Notes: generated by a model not told the origin, from the sequence alone. A stretch of DNA of 48,728 nucleotides from Candidatus Borkfalkia excrementavium (GCA_019115945.1 DXCO01000014.1:1-48728); one strand, 5' to 3'; positions 1-8,891 are shown, counted from the first letter of the stretch. Numbers and translations are program-made.

Positions 1-33
1 TACCGCAGAAATACACAAAGGTTGGTTATTGTT

Positions 34-1752
34 ATGAAAAAATTGTTGTTGGGAGATTTTGCCGTCGCGCGCGGTGCCTGGGAAGCGGGCGTAAAAGTCG
101 CGGCCGCCTATCCCGGAACGCCCTCCACGGAGATCACGGAGGAACTTGCGCGCTATCCGGAAGTTTACAGCGAGTGGTCGCCGAATGAAAAAGTGGCCCT
201 CGAAGTCGGCATCGGCGCTTCAATCAAGGGTGCCCGCACCATCGTTTCCATGAAGCACGTCGGGCTCAACGTCGCATGCGATCCGCTCTTTACGGCGGCG
301 TATACGGGCGTAAACGGCGGCCTGGTCATCGCCGTTGCGGATGACCCCTCCGTTTTCAGTTCGCAGAACGAACAGGATACGCGCCTGACCGCCGTCAGCG
401 CGAAAGTGCCCGTTCTGGAGCCTTCCGACAGCGGAGAAGCGAAAGAATTCACAAAATACGCGTTCGAACTTTCCGAAAAGTACGACACGCCCGTCATCCT
501 CCGTCTTACGACGCGCGTCGCGCACTCGCAGAGCCTTGTGGAACTTTGCGACAGGGAAGAGAGGGAAAACAGGCCGTACGAGCGCAACATCGCAAAATAC
601 GTCATGATGCCCGCAAACGCGCGCGTCAAACACACGGTCGTCGAAGACCGCATCGAAAGACTTTCCCATGATTCCGATTCCTTTGCGATCAACCGCATCG
701 AAGAGGGGAGCAAAGATCTCGGCATCATCTGTTCCGGCGGCGTATACGAATACGTCAAGGAGGCGCTGCCCGAAGCGAGCGTTCTCAAACTGGGCATGGT
801 ATATCCGCTTCCGTACGGGCTGATCGAAAAGTTTGCGGCGGGGGTGAAGCGTTGCATCGTCGCAGAGGAACTCGCGCCTCACCTCGAAACGCTGATCAAG
901 GCGCACGGGATCCAGGTAGAGGGCAAAAACCTCTTCCCGCTTTGCGGAGAATTTTCTGCCCGTCTCATCCGCGAATGCGTGCTGGGAGAAAAGGAAGAGG
1001 TGCGTGCGGAAAATGTTCCCGCCCGTCCTCCCGTACTGTGCGCGGGCTGCCCGCACAGGGGCGTTTTCTACGTGCTTTCCAAACTGAAACTCAACGTCCT
1101 GGGGGATATCGGCTGCTATACCCTCGGCGCCGTGCCGCCTCTCGGCTCGATGGACGCGGTCGTCTGTATGGGCGCAAGCGTCGGCATGGCGATCGGGTTC
1201 GACAAGGCGGATCCGGAAGCGCACAAACATTCCGTCGCGGTCATCGGCGATTCCACCTTTATCCACAGCGGCATTACGGGGCTGATCGACGCCGTTTACA
1301 ATAAGGCGAAAATCACCGTCGTTATTTTGGACAACCGTACGACGGGCATGACGGGGCATCAGAATCACCCCGCCACCGGAAAGACGATCAAAAACGAACC
1401 TACATACGAATTGCAGTTGGACGAAGCGTGCCGCGCTGTCGGCGTGAAAAACGTCTGCACGGTCGATCCCGGCAACCTCGCGGAAACGGAAGCGGCGATC
1501 AAAGCGGCGCTCGAAAGCGACGAAGTATCCGTCGTGATCGCGAAAAAGCCGTGCGTGCTTTTGACCAAAAAGTTATATAACGGATTCAGAGTCAACGAAA
1601 AATGCAAAAAGTGCAAGGCATGTCTGAAACTCGGCTGCCCCGCCATCGTCAACGGCAAGGACGGCATCACCATCGACGTTTCGCTTTGCACGGAATGTGG
1701 CCTTTGCAAAAGTGTCTGCAAATTCGGCGCGATCGAAGGGGAGGTCAGGTAA
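34..1752 (+). CDS. iorA: indolepyruvate:ferredoxin oxidoreductase, alpha subunit
   Basis: Thiamine-diphosphate enzyme that oxidatively decarboxylates aryl 2-oxo acids (indolepyruvate, phenylpyruvate) to aryl-acetyl-CoA and passes electrons to ferredoxin; cytosolic, acts with IorB. The 572-residue product has the N-terminal pyrimidine-binding half, then the cofactor-binding half with GDIGCYTLG near residue 358 and a GDS motif near 405. Two 4Fe-4S motifs sit at the C-terminus (CKKCKAC near 523, CTECGLC near 551). Length matches the family. The ATG at 34 is preferred over an in-frame TTG at 22 because an AAAGG precedes it at a usable distance, but the upstream region is cut by the window edge. 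iorB follows after a single base. Confidence 0.93.
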   Translation: MKKLLLGDFAVARGAWEAGVKVAAAYPGTPSTEITEELARYPEVYSEWSPNEKVALEVGIGASIKGARTIVSMKHVGLNVACDPLFTAAYTGVNGGLVIAVADDPSVFSSQNEQDTRLTAVSAKVPVLEPSDSGEAKEFTKYAFELSEKYDTPVILRLTTRVAHSQSLVELCDREERENRPYERNIAKYVMMPANARVKHTVVEDRIERLSHDSDSFAINRIEEGSKDLGIICSGGVYEYVKEALPEASVLKLGMVYPLPYGLIEKFAAGVKRCIVAEELAPHLETLIKAHGIQVEGKNLFPLCGEFSARLIRECVLGEKEEVRAENVPARPPVLCAGCPHRGVFYVLSKLKLNVLGDIGCYTLGAVPPLGSMDAVVCMGASVGMAIGFDKADPEAHKHSVAVIGDSTFIHSGITGLIDAVYNKAKITVVILDNRTTGMTGHQNHPATGKTIKNEPTYELQLDEACRAVGVKNVCTVDPGNLAETEAAIKAALESDEVSVVIAKKPCVLLTKKLYNGFRVNEKCKKCKACLKLGCPAIVNGKDGITIDVSLCTECGLCKSVCKFGAIEGEVR

Positions 1753-1753
1753 T

Positions 1754-2305
1754 ATGGATATTTTGATCGTAGGAGTCGGCGGGCAGGGAACGCTGCTCGC
1801 AAGCCGCGTTTTGGGCAAATACGCGCTCGATTGCGGCTACGACGTGAAGTTGAGCGAGGTGCACGGCATGGCGCAGCGCGGCGGCAGCGTCATGACGTAC
1901 GTACGCATCGGGCAGAAGATCGCCTCTCCCATCATCGACGAGGGCGGCGCAGATCTCATCCTCGCCTTTGAAAAACTGGAAGCACTGCGCTATGCGCATT
2001 ACCTCAAAAAGGGCGGCAGCGTGCTTTATTCCACGCAGGAGATCATGCCCATGCCCGTCGTAACGGGCGCGGCGGAGTATCCGAAGGGGATCGAAGGCAA
2101 ACTCGTCGGGCAGGGGGTCGATGCGCTGGGGCTCGCGCTCGAAGCGGGCAACGCAAAGGCGGCAAATTCCGTCATGCTCGGCGCGCTTTGCAAAAAACTC
2201 GGGTTCGACAGGGAAAAGTTTGAGGGAGCGCTCCTTGCAAGCATTCCGCAAAAGACGGTCGAGATGAACCAAAAAGCGTTCGAACTCGGATACGCGGCAA
2301 TCTGA
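1754..2305 (+). CDS. iorB: indolepyruvate:ferredoxin oxidoreductase, beta subunit
   Basis: Gamma-type subunit of the 2-oxoacid:ferredoxin oxidoreductase family, partner of IorA. The 183-residue product opens with the typical glycine-rich loop (GVGGQG, residues 7-12) and carries the family sequence HGMAQRGGSV near residue 37. The ATG at 1754 lies one base after the iorA stop and within reach of the GAGGTCAGG just upstream, so the two are translationally linked. Nothing unusual is seen in length or motifs. Confidence 0.93.
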   Translation: MDILIVGVGGQGTLLASRVLGKYALDCGYDVKLSEVHGMAQRGGSVMTYVRIGQKIASPIIDEGGADLILAFEKLEALRYAHYLKKGGSVLYSTQEIMPMPVVTGAAEYPKGIEGKLVGQGVDALGLALEAGNAKAANSVMLGALCKKLGFDREKFEGALLASIPQKTVEMNQKAFELGYAAI

Positions 2306-2327
2306 AAAAACAAAAGGGGAAACAACA

Positions 2328-3641
2328 ATGAGCAAAGTCAAAGATTATATCTATCGTCCGGAATTCGAATGCATGAGCCGTTCGGAAATGGAAAATCTGC
2401 AGAGCGAACGGCTGAGAAAAACGGTAGAGCGGGTGTATAACAACTGCAAGCCTTACCGCGCGAAGATGGACGAACTCAAACTGAAACCGTCCGATATAAA
2501 GTCGGTTTCCGATCTTTCCAAACTGCCCTTTACGGTCAAACACGACTTGCGGGAAGCGTACCCGTTCGGGTTTTATTCCGCGCCGTCCGACGAGATCGTC
2601 GAAGTGCACGCCTCCAGCGGTACGACGGGCAAACTGACCGTCGTCGGCTATACGCAGAACGATATCGACGTTTGGGCGGAGATCGCTGCCCGCAGCCTCG
2701 CGATGGCGGGCGTCACAAAAAGTTCGATGGTGCACGTGGCTTACGGCTACGGCCTGTTTACGGGCGGGCTGGGCGCGCATTACGGCGCGCAGAAGATCGG
2801 CGCGTCCACCGTTCCGGCGAGCGCGGGCAACACGATCCGCCAACTCACGCTGCTGCGCGATTTCGGTGCGACGCACCTATGCTGTACCCCTTCGTACGCG
2901 ATCTTTCTCGGCACGGAAATTCAGAAAGCGGGCATGAACATTGAAGATTTCTCCCTTGTCGGCGGCGCTTTCGGCGCAGAACCTTGGACGTATCAGATGC
3001 GCGACGAACTGGAAAGGCTCCTGCATATCGACGCTTTGGACATATACGGCCTTTCGGAGATTTCCGGTCCCGGCGTCTCGATGGAGTGCATGCAAAAGCA
3101 CGGCAATCACGTTCAGGAAGATCATTTCATTCCCGAAATCATCGACCCCGTCACGCTCGAGCCGCTCCCGTTCGGCAGCGAGGGCGAACTCGTGTTCACG
3201 ACGATCACCAAGACGGGCCAGCCGCTCATCCGCTACCGCACGCGCGATCTGTGCACGCTGTCCGACGAAAAGTGCGCCTGCGGCAGAACGACGGTCAAAA
3301 TGAGCAAGGTCAAGGGCCGTTCGGACGATATGCTCATCATCCGCGGCGTCAACGTATTCCCGTCCCAGATCGAGGCTGCGATCATGAACGTCTCGGGCGT
3401 ATCGCCGCATTATATGATTTATGTGGACAGGATCAACAACCTCGACGTGATGGAGATCGACATCGAACTGGACGGCAATCTGACGCCCGACAAAGTTTCC
3501 GACGTCGAGTCCATCAAAAAGAAGGTGGAAACGGAAGTCAATTCCTACATAGGGCTGAGTGCCAGGATCAAACTGTGCGAGAGCGGCAGCATCCAGCGGA
3601 GCGAAGGCAAAGCGGTGCGCGTGATCGACAGGCGCAAATAA
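2328..3641 (+). CDS. paaK: phenylacetate-CoA ligase family (aryl-acid:CoA ligase)
   Basis: Adenylate-forming enzyme of the PaaK type, 437 residues, the usual length. The AMP/phosphate loop ASSGTTGK is at residues 95-102. Further conserved stretches include YGLSEISGPG (near 242), the RYRTRD adenylation motif (near 303) and a C-terminal hinge domain with GRSDDM (near 330). In aerobes PaaK activates phenylacetate. Beside iorAB in an anaerobe it more likely interconverts aryl-acetyl-CoA and the free acid, perhaps recovering energy; direction and exact substrate are inferred. A strong ribosome site (AGGGGAAAC) precedes the ATG and the gap to iorB is 22 bases. Confidence 0.88.
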   Translation: MSKVKDYIYRPEFECMSRSEMENLQSERLRKTVERVYNNCKPYRAKMDELKLKPSDIKSVSDLSKLPFTVKHDLREAYPFGFYSAPSDEIVEVHASSGTTGKLTVVGYTQNDIDVWAEIAARSLAMAGVTKSSMVHVAYGYGLFTGGLGAHYGAQKIGASTVPASAGNTIRQLTLLRDFGATHLCCTPSYAIFLGTEIQKAGMNIEDFSLVGGAFGAEPWTYQMRDELERLLHIDALDIYGLSEISGPGVSMECMQKHGNHVQEDHFIPEIIDPVTLEPLPFGSEGELVFTTITKTGQPLIRYRTRDLCTLSDEKCACGRTTVKMSKVKGRSDDMLIIRGVNVFPSQIEAAIMNVSGVSPHYMIYVDRINNLDVMEIDIELDGNLTPDKVSDVESIKKKVETEVNSYIGLSARIKLCESGSIQRSEGKAVRVIDRRK

Positions 3642-3665
3642 ATCGGGATAAGGAGGAAAAATATC

Positions 3666-4088
3666 ATGTTAGTCAAACAACTTTCCGTTTTTATGGAAAA
3701 CAGGCCGGGCAGGCTGTATAAACTCACGCACGCGCTGGGAAAAGAGGGGATCGATTTTGTGACCCTCTCCATCGCGGACACCAAAGATTTCGGCATCGTC
3801 CGATTTATCGCGCGCGACAACGAGCGCGCTTTCGAGATCCTGAAAAACGAGGGCTTTACCGTGGGCATCACCGAACTGATCGGCGTGGAAGTGGCGGATA
3901 AGCCCAACGCGCTTGCCGAGGTGGTTGCGTTGATGGAGCAGGAAAACATTAACATCGAATATCTGTATTCCTTTGTGCTGACCAACCATAACACCGCAAA
4001 AATTCTGATGCGAGTGAACGATACCGAGCGTGCCGTAAAGATCCTCGAACAGAAAGGGATCAAACTGCTTTCCGAAAAAATTCTGTAA
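3666..4088 (+). CDS. tandem ACT-domain protein
   Basis: A 140-residue protein made of two ACT folds (about residues 3-68 and 70-138), each beginning with a hydrophobic strand followed by NRPG or KPNA turns, the usual amino-acid-binding site. There is no enzymatic domain. Small tandem ACT proteins commonly accompany iorAB-paaK operons and are presumed to sense an aromatic amino acid or its product; the ligand is not visible from sequence. It follows paaK by 24 bases with an AAGGAGG ribosome site and ends the operon just before a terminator. Confidence 0.85.
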   Translation: MLVKQLSVFMENRPGRLYKLTHALGKEGIDFVTLSIADTKDFGIVRFIARDNERAFEILKNEGFTVGITELIGVEVADKPNALAEVVALMEQENINIEYLYSFVLTNHNTAKILMRVNDTERAVKILEQKGIKLLSEKIL

Positions 4089-4101
4089 GCGGATGAAGAA
4101 G

Positions 4102-4131
4102 AGAGCCGCCTTTGTAGGGCGGCTCTGTTTT
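4102..4131 (+). terminator. rho-independent terminator of the ior operon
   Basis: Nine-base-pair stem AGAGCCGCC/GGCGGCTCT (4102-4110 with 4118-4126) with a seven-base loop and a GTTTTCT tail, 13 bases after the ACT-protein stop. Confidence 0.85.
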
Positions 4132-4162
4132 CTGCCCGGAAAGGGCAGGCGAGGAAATCATT

Positions 4163-5485
4163 ATGTGGTTTGACGAGAGCGTCTTTTATCAGATCTATCC
4201 GCTCGGGTACTGCGGAGCGGAAAAATACAACGACGGGGGCGAGGTGCGCCGCCGTCTTTATAAAATAGAAGAAAACATTCCCGCGCTCAGGTCGCTCGGG
4301 TTCAACGCGGTGCTTTTGAATCCGCTCTTTGAAAGCGGCCGGCACGGGTACGACACGGTCGATTTTTATCGCGTGGACAGGCGGCTCGGAGAGAATGCGG
4401 ATTTCCGTTCGCTCGTCGGAAAATTTCACGAGGCTGGCATGCGCGTCGTGCTCGACGGCGTGTTCAATCATGTCGGGCGTGGCTTTTTCGCCTTTGATGA
4501 GGTGCGCAAACACCGCGAGCGTTCGGACAAAAAAGATTGGTTTCATATCGATTTCAACGGCAATACGCAGTATAACGACGGTTTTTGGTACGAGGGCTGG
4601 GAAGGGCATCAGGAACTGGTAAAACTCAATCTGCAAAATCCTGCCGTGCTCGAATATATCGCCGGTGCCGTGCGCATGTGGATCGGCGAATTCGGCATAG
4701 ACGGTCTCCGCCTCGACGTCGCGTACATGCTGCCCGAGTGGTTTTTCGAATGGCTCAGGCGCATCGTCTCTGAGATGAGGCCGGACTTTTTCCTGTTGGG
4801 AGAGGTGATCCACTGCCAGAACTTTGCAAAAAATCTGACGCCCGCCCGTCTCGATTCCATCACGAATTACGAATGTTACAAGGGGCTGACTTCTGCGCTC
4901 AATTCCGACAATCTGTTTGAGATCGAACATTCCCTCGAACGGCTGTTCGGCGCGCAGCCCTGGTGCCTGTATACCGGTAAAAATCTGCTGTCGTTTGCCG
5001 ACAATCACGACGTAACGCGCGCCTGTTCCGCGCTGAGGGACAAGCGCAAACTATCCGCTCTGTACGCGATCTTATATTCGATGCCGGGCATACCGTGCGT
5101 CTACTACGGTTCGGAATACGGCGCGGAAGGGGAGAAGGGGCGCGGCGAGGACGGAGACGACGCGCTCCGTCCGTGCATGGACGCCGTCGACCGAGGCAAA
5201 GCGCCCGAACTGACGCGCCTGATCGGAAAACTCAATCAGATCCGCGCGGGCGAACGTGCGCTCGCTTACGGAAGTTACGAAAAATGCGTCCTTTCCAACA
5301 AATACATGTGTTTTCGCAGAGAACGGGAGGGAGAGCGGATCTACTGCGCGGTCAACATATCGGAAACGCCCGTGGCGATGCACGTCGAAAACGCGGGCGG
5401 GACGGATTTTCTGACGGGCGAGCGCTGCGCTTTACAAGATTTTGTCCTTTCTCCCTTTTCGGCAAAAATCATCAAAAAGGGATAA
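4163..5485 (+). CDS. glycoside hydrolase family 13 (alpha-amylase family) enzyme
   Basis: A 440-residue TIM-barrel alpha-glucan enzyme without a signal peptide, so it acts in the cytosol on imported maltodextrins or glycogen-like glucan. The four classical regions are present: DGVFNHVG (98-105), GLRLDVAY with nucleophile D185, GEVIH with acid/base E214, and FADNHDVTR with the transition-state D283. A short C-terminal beta domain follows. The protein is compact and lacks the extra N-terminal CBM34 domain of neopullulanases; the precise specificity (alpha-amylase, oligo-1,6-glucosidase or cyclomaltodextrinase) cannot be decided. The start has a GAGGAAA ribosome site. It stands alone between the ior terminator and the MATE promoter. 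Confidence 0.9.
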   Translation: MWFDESVFYQIYPLGYCGAEKYNDGGEVRRRLYKIEENIPALRSLGFNAVLLNPLFESGRHGYDTVDFYRVDRRLGENADFRSLVGKFHEAGMRVVLDGVFNHVGRGFFAFDEVRKHRERSDKKDWFHIDFNGNTQYNDGFWYEGWEGHQELVKLNLQNPAVLEYIAGAVRMWIGEFGIDGLRLDVAYMLPEWFFEWLRRIVSEMRPDFFLLGEVIHCQNFAKNLTPARLDSITNYECYKGLTSALNSDNLFEIEHSLERLFGAQPWCLYTGKNLLSFADNHDVTRACSALRDKRKLSALYAILYSMPGIPCVYYGSEYGAEGEKGRGEDGDDALRPCMDAVDRGKAPELTRLIGKLNQIRAGERALAYGSYEKCVLSNKYMCFRREREGERIYCAVNISETPVAMHVENAGGTDFLTGERCALQDFVLSPFSAKIIKKG

Positions 5486-5519
5486 GATCCGCGCCGAAAA
5501 ATCCGCATAAAAATTTTTT

Positions 5520-5534
5520 ATGAAAACGATTACA
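5520..5534 (+). promoter_or_regulatory. candidate cre (CcpA catabolite-control) site
   Basis: ATGAAAACGATTACA matches the degenerate cre consensus WTGNAANCGNWNNCW at every defined position. It ends five bases before the -35 box of the next promoter, a location compatible with CcpA-dependent activation, and lies 35 bases after the amylase-family gene. The match is directly visible; function is inferred. Confidence 0.55.
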
Positions 5535-5539
5535 AACGA

Positions 5540-5568
5540 TAGACAAACGCATAAAATATCTATATAAT
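5540..5568 (+). promoter_or_regulatory. sigma-A promoter for the MATE gene
   Basis: TAGACA, 17-base spacer, TATAAT; start codon 34 bases after the -10 box. AAACGAT occurs twice in direct orientation (5524-5530 and 5534-5540) just upstream. Confidence 0.75.
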
Positions 5569-5601
5569 TGACCTGATTATGAAATGCCGAGGTCTCGCGT
5601 T

Positions 5602-6993
5602 ATGAGAGGTTCGACGGATCTTACGGTCGGAAATCCCTGGAAAAACATCCTGTTTTTCTGCATCCCGATTTTGATCAGCAATATTTTTCAGCAGTTATAC
5701 AGCATGGTCGATACCATCATCGTGGGCAAGACCATCTCTCTTTCCGCGCTCGCCGCGGTCGGCTGCACGGGGTCCATCAGTTTTCTGATCATGGGGTTCG
5801 TCTCCGGCATCACGAGCGGGTTCGGCGTGCTGATGGCGCAGTTTTACGGCGCGAAGGATGAAGAGGGGTTCAAGCGTGCGGTGGGTACCTGTTACCTTCT
5901 GTGCGCCATGGTCACCGTCGTCGTGACGGCGATCGCCGTGCCGACGGCCATGCCCCTTTTGCGGCTGATGAAAACGGGCGACGATATCATCGGCGACGCG
6001 CATTCTTACATAGTTACGATCTACTGGGGGATATTCTGTGCCGTCATCTATAATATGTCGGCGGCGATGCTCCGTTCCATCGGAGACAGCCGTTCCCCGC
6101 TCATTTTCCTCATCATTGCCTCTGTTTTGAATATCGGGCTTGATTTTCTGTGCATTCTCGTATTCGATATGGGCGTGATGGGCGCGGGGCTTGCGACGGT
6201 TTTTTCCGAACTGCTGTCCGGTATCGCATGTCTCGTATACGGCCTGAAGCGTTACAAGATCCTGCGCATCGGCAGGGCGCACCTGAAATGGAACGGTTCG
6301 CTCGCCTGGAAGCATATCAAGATCGGTCTGCCCATGGCGCTGCAGTTTTCCATCACCGCCATCGGCGTCATGGTCGTTCAGACCGTTCTCAACGGTATGG
6401 GAACGATGTCCGTTGCCGCCTATACCGCGGCCTCGAAGATCGATACCATTGCACAGCAGCCGCTCATTGCGATCGGGGCGGCGATCGCCACGTACTGCGC
6501 GCAGAATTACGGCGCTCAGCAATTTACACGTATCAAAAAGGGGATGAACGTCGGTCTTGTCTTATCGGTCGCGTTCAGCGCGTTCGGATTTCTGCTCGTG
6601 TTTACGCTCAAATCTCCGCTGTTGCGCCTCTTTTCCGACGATTACGCCGCCATCGAGCAACAGGCGACGCAATACCTTTATATCAATGCGGGCACGTACG
6701 TCCTTTTGGGGCTGATCCATCTCTACCGCAACGGGATCCAGGGCATGGGCTTTTCCGCCGTGACGATGCTGTCGGGCGGCATCGAACTTGTCATGCGCGT
6801 CGTGGCGGCGCTCGTATTTGCTCGTTACTTCGGCTATATCGGGGTGTGTACGGCAAACCCCGCGGCATGGCTGGGTGCGGATATCATCCTGATCTCCATT
6901 TACGTCTATATTTACTGCAAGCGTTTCCGCCCCGCTCTGAAGCGGGAACAGGAGGGCGCGGCCATTGCTTCGGCCAAGATCAAAAACGAATAG
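5602..6993 (+). CDS. MATE family efflux transporter
   Basis: Polytopic membrane protein of 463 residues with about 12 hydrophobic segments. The N-terminal half carries sequences typical of the NorM/DinF superfamily (GNPWKNIL, FQQLYSMVDTIIVG, GAKDEEGF), and the second half repeats the fold around residue 250. Members export cationic drugs, dyes or metabolites using Na+ or H+. The ATG at 5602 is chosen over one at 5584 because GAGG lies nine bases before it, while the earlier codon has no ribosome site. It is a single-gene unit with its own promoter and terminator; the substrate is unknown. Confidence 0.9.
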   Translation: MRGSTDLTVGNPWKNILFFCIPILISNIFQQLYSMVDTIIVGKTISLSALAAVGCTGSISFLIMGFVSGITSGFGVLMAQFYGAKDEEGFKRAVGTCYLLCAMVTVVVTAIAVPTAMPLLRLMKTGDDIIGDAHSYIVTIYWGIFCAVIYNMSAAMLRSIGDSRSPLIFLIIASVLNIGLDFLCILVFDMGVMGAGLATVFSELLSGIACLVYGLKRYKILRIGRAHLKWNGSLAWKHIKIGLPMALQFSITAIGVMVVQTVLNGMGTMSVAAYTAASKIDTIAQQPLIAIGAAIATYCAQNYGAQQFTRIKKGMNVGLVLSVAFSAFGFLLVFTLKSPLLRLFSDDYAAIEQQATQYLYINAGTYVLLGLIHLYRNGIQGMGFSAVTMLSGGIELVMRVVAALVFARYFGYIGVCTANPAAWLGADIILISIYVYIYCKRFRPALKREQEGAAIASAKIKNE

Positions 6994-7024
6994 AAAAAAC
7001 CGCTCTGAAAGGGGCGGTTTTTTA
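6994..7024 (+). terminator. terminator after the MATE gene
   Basis: Stem AAAACCGCTC/GGGCGGTTTT (with G-U pairing), short loop and a run of T, directly after the stop codon. Confidence 0.8.
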
Positions 7025-7053
7025 TTGACAAAAAATATCCGTATATGTATAAT
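7025..7053 (+). promoter_or_regulatory. consensus sigma-A promoter for the symporter
   Basis: Perfect TTGACA, 17-base spacer, perfect TATAAT, immediately after the preceding terminator. Confidence 0.88.
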
Positions 7054-7078
7054 TATTCCTATATTTGAATAATTATTC
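7049..7078 (+). promoter_or_regulatory. inverted-repeat operator candidate over the -10 box
   Basis: ATAATTATTC (7049-7058) and its exact reverse complement GAATAATTAT (7067-7076) are separated by eight bases. The right arm extends into the self-complementary 12-mer GAATAATTATTC (7067-7078). The repeat overlaps the -10 box and likely start site, where a repressor would block transcription. No regulator gene is adjacent. Confidence 0.5.
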
Positions 7079-7113
7079 TGTCACGCCGCAAGGCGGCGGG
7101 TGAGGAGCATGGA

Positions 7114-8778
7114 ATGGAAGTCGTACTGTATATCGTAATACTCGTTCTGTTCTTTGCGCTGATGATTTTTATCGGCGTCAAAAACAGCCGAAGCACCAAA
7201 TCGGTGCAGGGGTTTGTGCTGGGCAGCAGGTCCGTAGGGCCGTGGCTGTCTGCTTTCGCTTACGGAACTTCTTATTTTTCCGCGGTCATCTTTATCGGGT
7301 ATGCGGGGCAGTTCGGCTGGAAGTTCGGCATTGCCGCCACGTGGATCGGCATCGGAAACGCACTGATCGGCTCTCTGCTCGCATGGGCGGTTTTGGGCAA
7401 GCGGACGCGCGTGATGACGCAGCAACTCGATTCCGCGACCATGCCCGATTTTTTCGGAAAGCGCTTCGCGGACAGCAAACTGAAGATCGCGGCTTCCGTC
7501 ATCGTCTTTATTTTCCTGATCCCGTATACGGCTTCCCTGTATAAGGGGCTGGGCAGTCTCTTTGAAATGGCGTTCAATATACCGTATTGGGTCTGCATCC
7601 TCATCATGGCGGTCATTACGGGCGTATACGTTTTGATCGGCGGCTATATGGCGACCGCCTGGAACGATTTCATTCAGGGTATCGTCATGCTGGTCGGCAT
7701 CATCGTCGTCGTGGCGGCCGTGCTGCTCGGGTACGGCGGTCTGAGTCAGGCGCTCGCCGATCTTTCTCAGATAGACAGCGGTTCGCTGAACGGGGCGTAC
7801 GTCTCCTTTTTCGGCCCCGATCTGTACGGGCTTTTGATGGTGATCATCCTGACCAGCCTCGGCACCTGGGGGCTGCCGCAGATGGTACAGAAATATTATG
7901 CCATCAAAAACGAGGGTTCCATTAAAAAGGGCATGATCATCAGCACGCTGTTCGCGCTGATCGTTGCGGGAGGGTGCTATTTCCTCGGCGGGTTCGGCAG
8001 ACTTCTGGGCGGGGACTATTCGGGTAATTACGACGCGATCATTCCCGCGCTCATTTCCGATCTGAATCCGATCATCATTGCGCTGGTGCTCGTTCTGGTC
8101 GTTGCGGCGTCCATGAGCACGCTCGCCTCGCTCGTCATGAGTTCGAGTTCCACCCTCACGCTCGATTTGATCAAGGGCGTCAGGAAGGATATGGGGCACA
8201 AGAGCCAGATGTTTTTGATCCGCTTTTTTATCGCGCTGTTTATCGTTGTCAGCGCCGTGATCGCGATCGTTTACGAAGAATTCGGTCTCTCCTTTATCGC
8301 GGAGATGATGGGTGTCAGTTGGGGTGCGCTTGCGGGAGCGTTTCTTGCGCCGTACCTGTACAGCCTGTATTGGAAAAAGACGTCGAAAGCGGGCTGTTGG
8401 GCTTGTTTTGTATTCGGGGTGGGCATGAGCCTTGCCGCTCTCGTCATCTCGCTGATGCGCTCTTCCGGCGTACTGTCCGATTCGTTCATGCAGTCCTTTC
8501 TCTATAAATATTTCTTTTCCTCATCCGTCTACGTCGGCACGTGGACGATGCTGATCGGCTTTCTGATCGTCCCCGTCGTATCGCTGTTCACGCGCGCGCC
8601 GGACAGGGAGATGTTGGATAAACTGTTCCGTCCTTTCGGGCAGATGAATCAGGCGTTGGAAGGAGTGGAAAACCTTTACTTTACAAAACAGCCCAAACCC
8701 GTCCGCTTTACGGGCGGCGAAGCGGATCCGTCAACAGACGAAGCGGAAACGCCCGCTTCCGACGAGCGGACAGAATGA
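7114..8778 (+). CDS. sodium:solute symporter family transporter
   Basis: A 554-residue polytopic protein of the SSS (PutP/PanF-like) family with about 13 membrane segments. Family sequences include GSRSVGPWLSAFAYGTSYFS (near 33-52), a TMPDFFGKRF stretch (near 110) and GGYMATAWNDFIQG (near 175). Proteins of this type import proline, pantothenate, sugars, acetate or similar solutes with Na+; the substrate is not assignable. The last 40 residues are a polar, acidic cytoplasmic tail. GAGGAG lies six bases before the ATG, preceded by a small CGCCGC/GCGGCG hairpin (about 7084-7098) that could mask the ribosome site. Confidence 0.9.
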   Translation: MEVVLYIVILVLFFALMIFIGVKNSRSTKSVQGFVLGSRSVGPWLSAFAYGTSYFSAVIFIGYAGQFGWKFGIAATWIGIGNALIGSLLAWAVLGKRTRVMTQQLDSATMPDFFGKRFADSKLKIAASVIVFIFLIPYTASLYKGLGSLFEMAFNIPYWVCILIMAVITGVYVLIGGYMATAWNDFIQGIVMLVGIIVVVAAVLLGYGGLSQALADLSQIDSGSLNGAYVSFFGPDLYGLLMVIILTSLGTWGLPQMVQKYYAIKNEGSIKKGMIISTLFALIVAGGCYFLGGFGRLLGGDYSGNYDAIIPALISDLNPIIIALVLVLVVAASMSTLASLVMSSSSTLTLDLIKGVRKDMGHKSQMFLIRFFIALFIVVSAVIAIVYEEFGLSFIAEMMGVSWGALAGAFLAPYLYSLYWKKTSKAGCWACFVFGVGMSLAALVISLMRSSGVLSDSFMQSFLYKYFFSSSVYVGTWTMLIGFLIVPVVSLFTRAPDREMLDKLFRPFGQMNQALEGVENLYFTKQPKPVRFTGGEADPSTDEAETPASDERTE

Positions 8779-8821
8779 CCGAAACGCCGGATCAAAACAA
8801 AAAATTTGACATATTTTTGCA

Positions 8822-8850
8822 AAGGCAGCCGAAAAACGGCTGCCTTTTTC
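8822..8850 (+). terminator. terminator after the symporter
   Basis: Ten-base-pair stem AAGGCAGCCG/CGGCTGCCTT with loop AAAAA and T tail. Confidence 0.88.
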
Positions 8851-8891
8851 CGTGCGGTTGTAATTGTTTGTCATATATTTGCATGATTTTA

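Noticed and set aside
22-33. TTG start for iorA
   Set aside because: No ribosome site before it; the ATG at 34 fits the family start and has AAAGG upstream.
3545-5008. Long minus-strand reading frame opposite the ACT and GH13 genes
   Set aside because: It crosses a terminator and two recognisable plus-strand genes, and its translation shows no family features; it is a by-product of GC-biased third positions.
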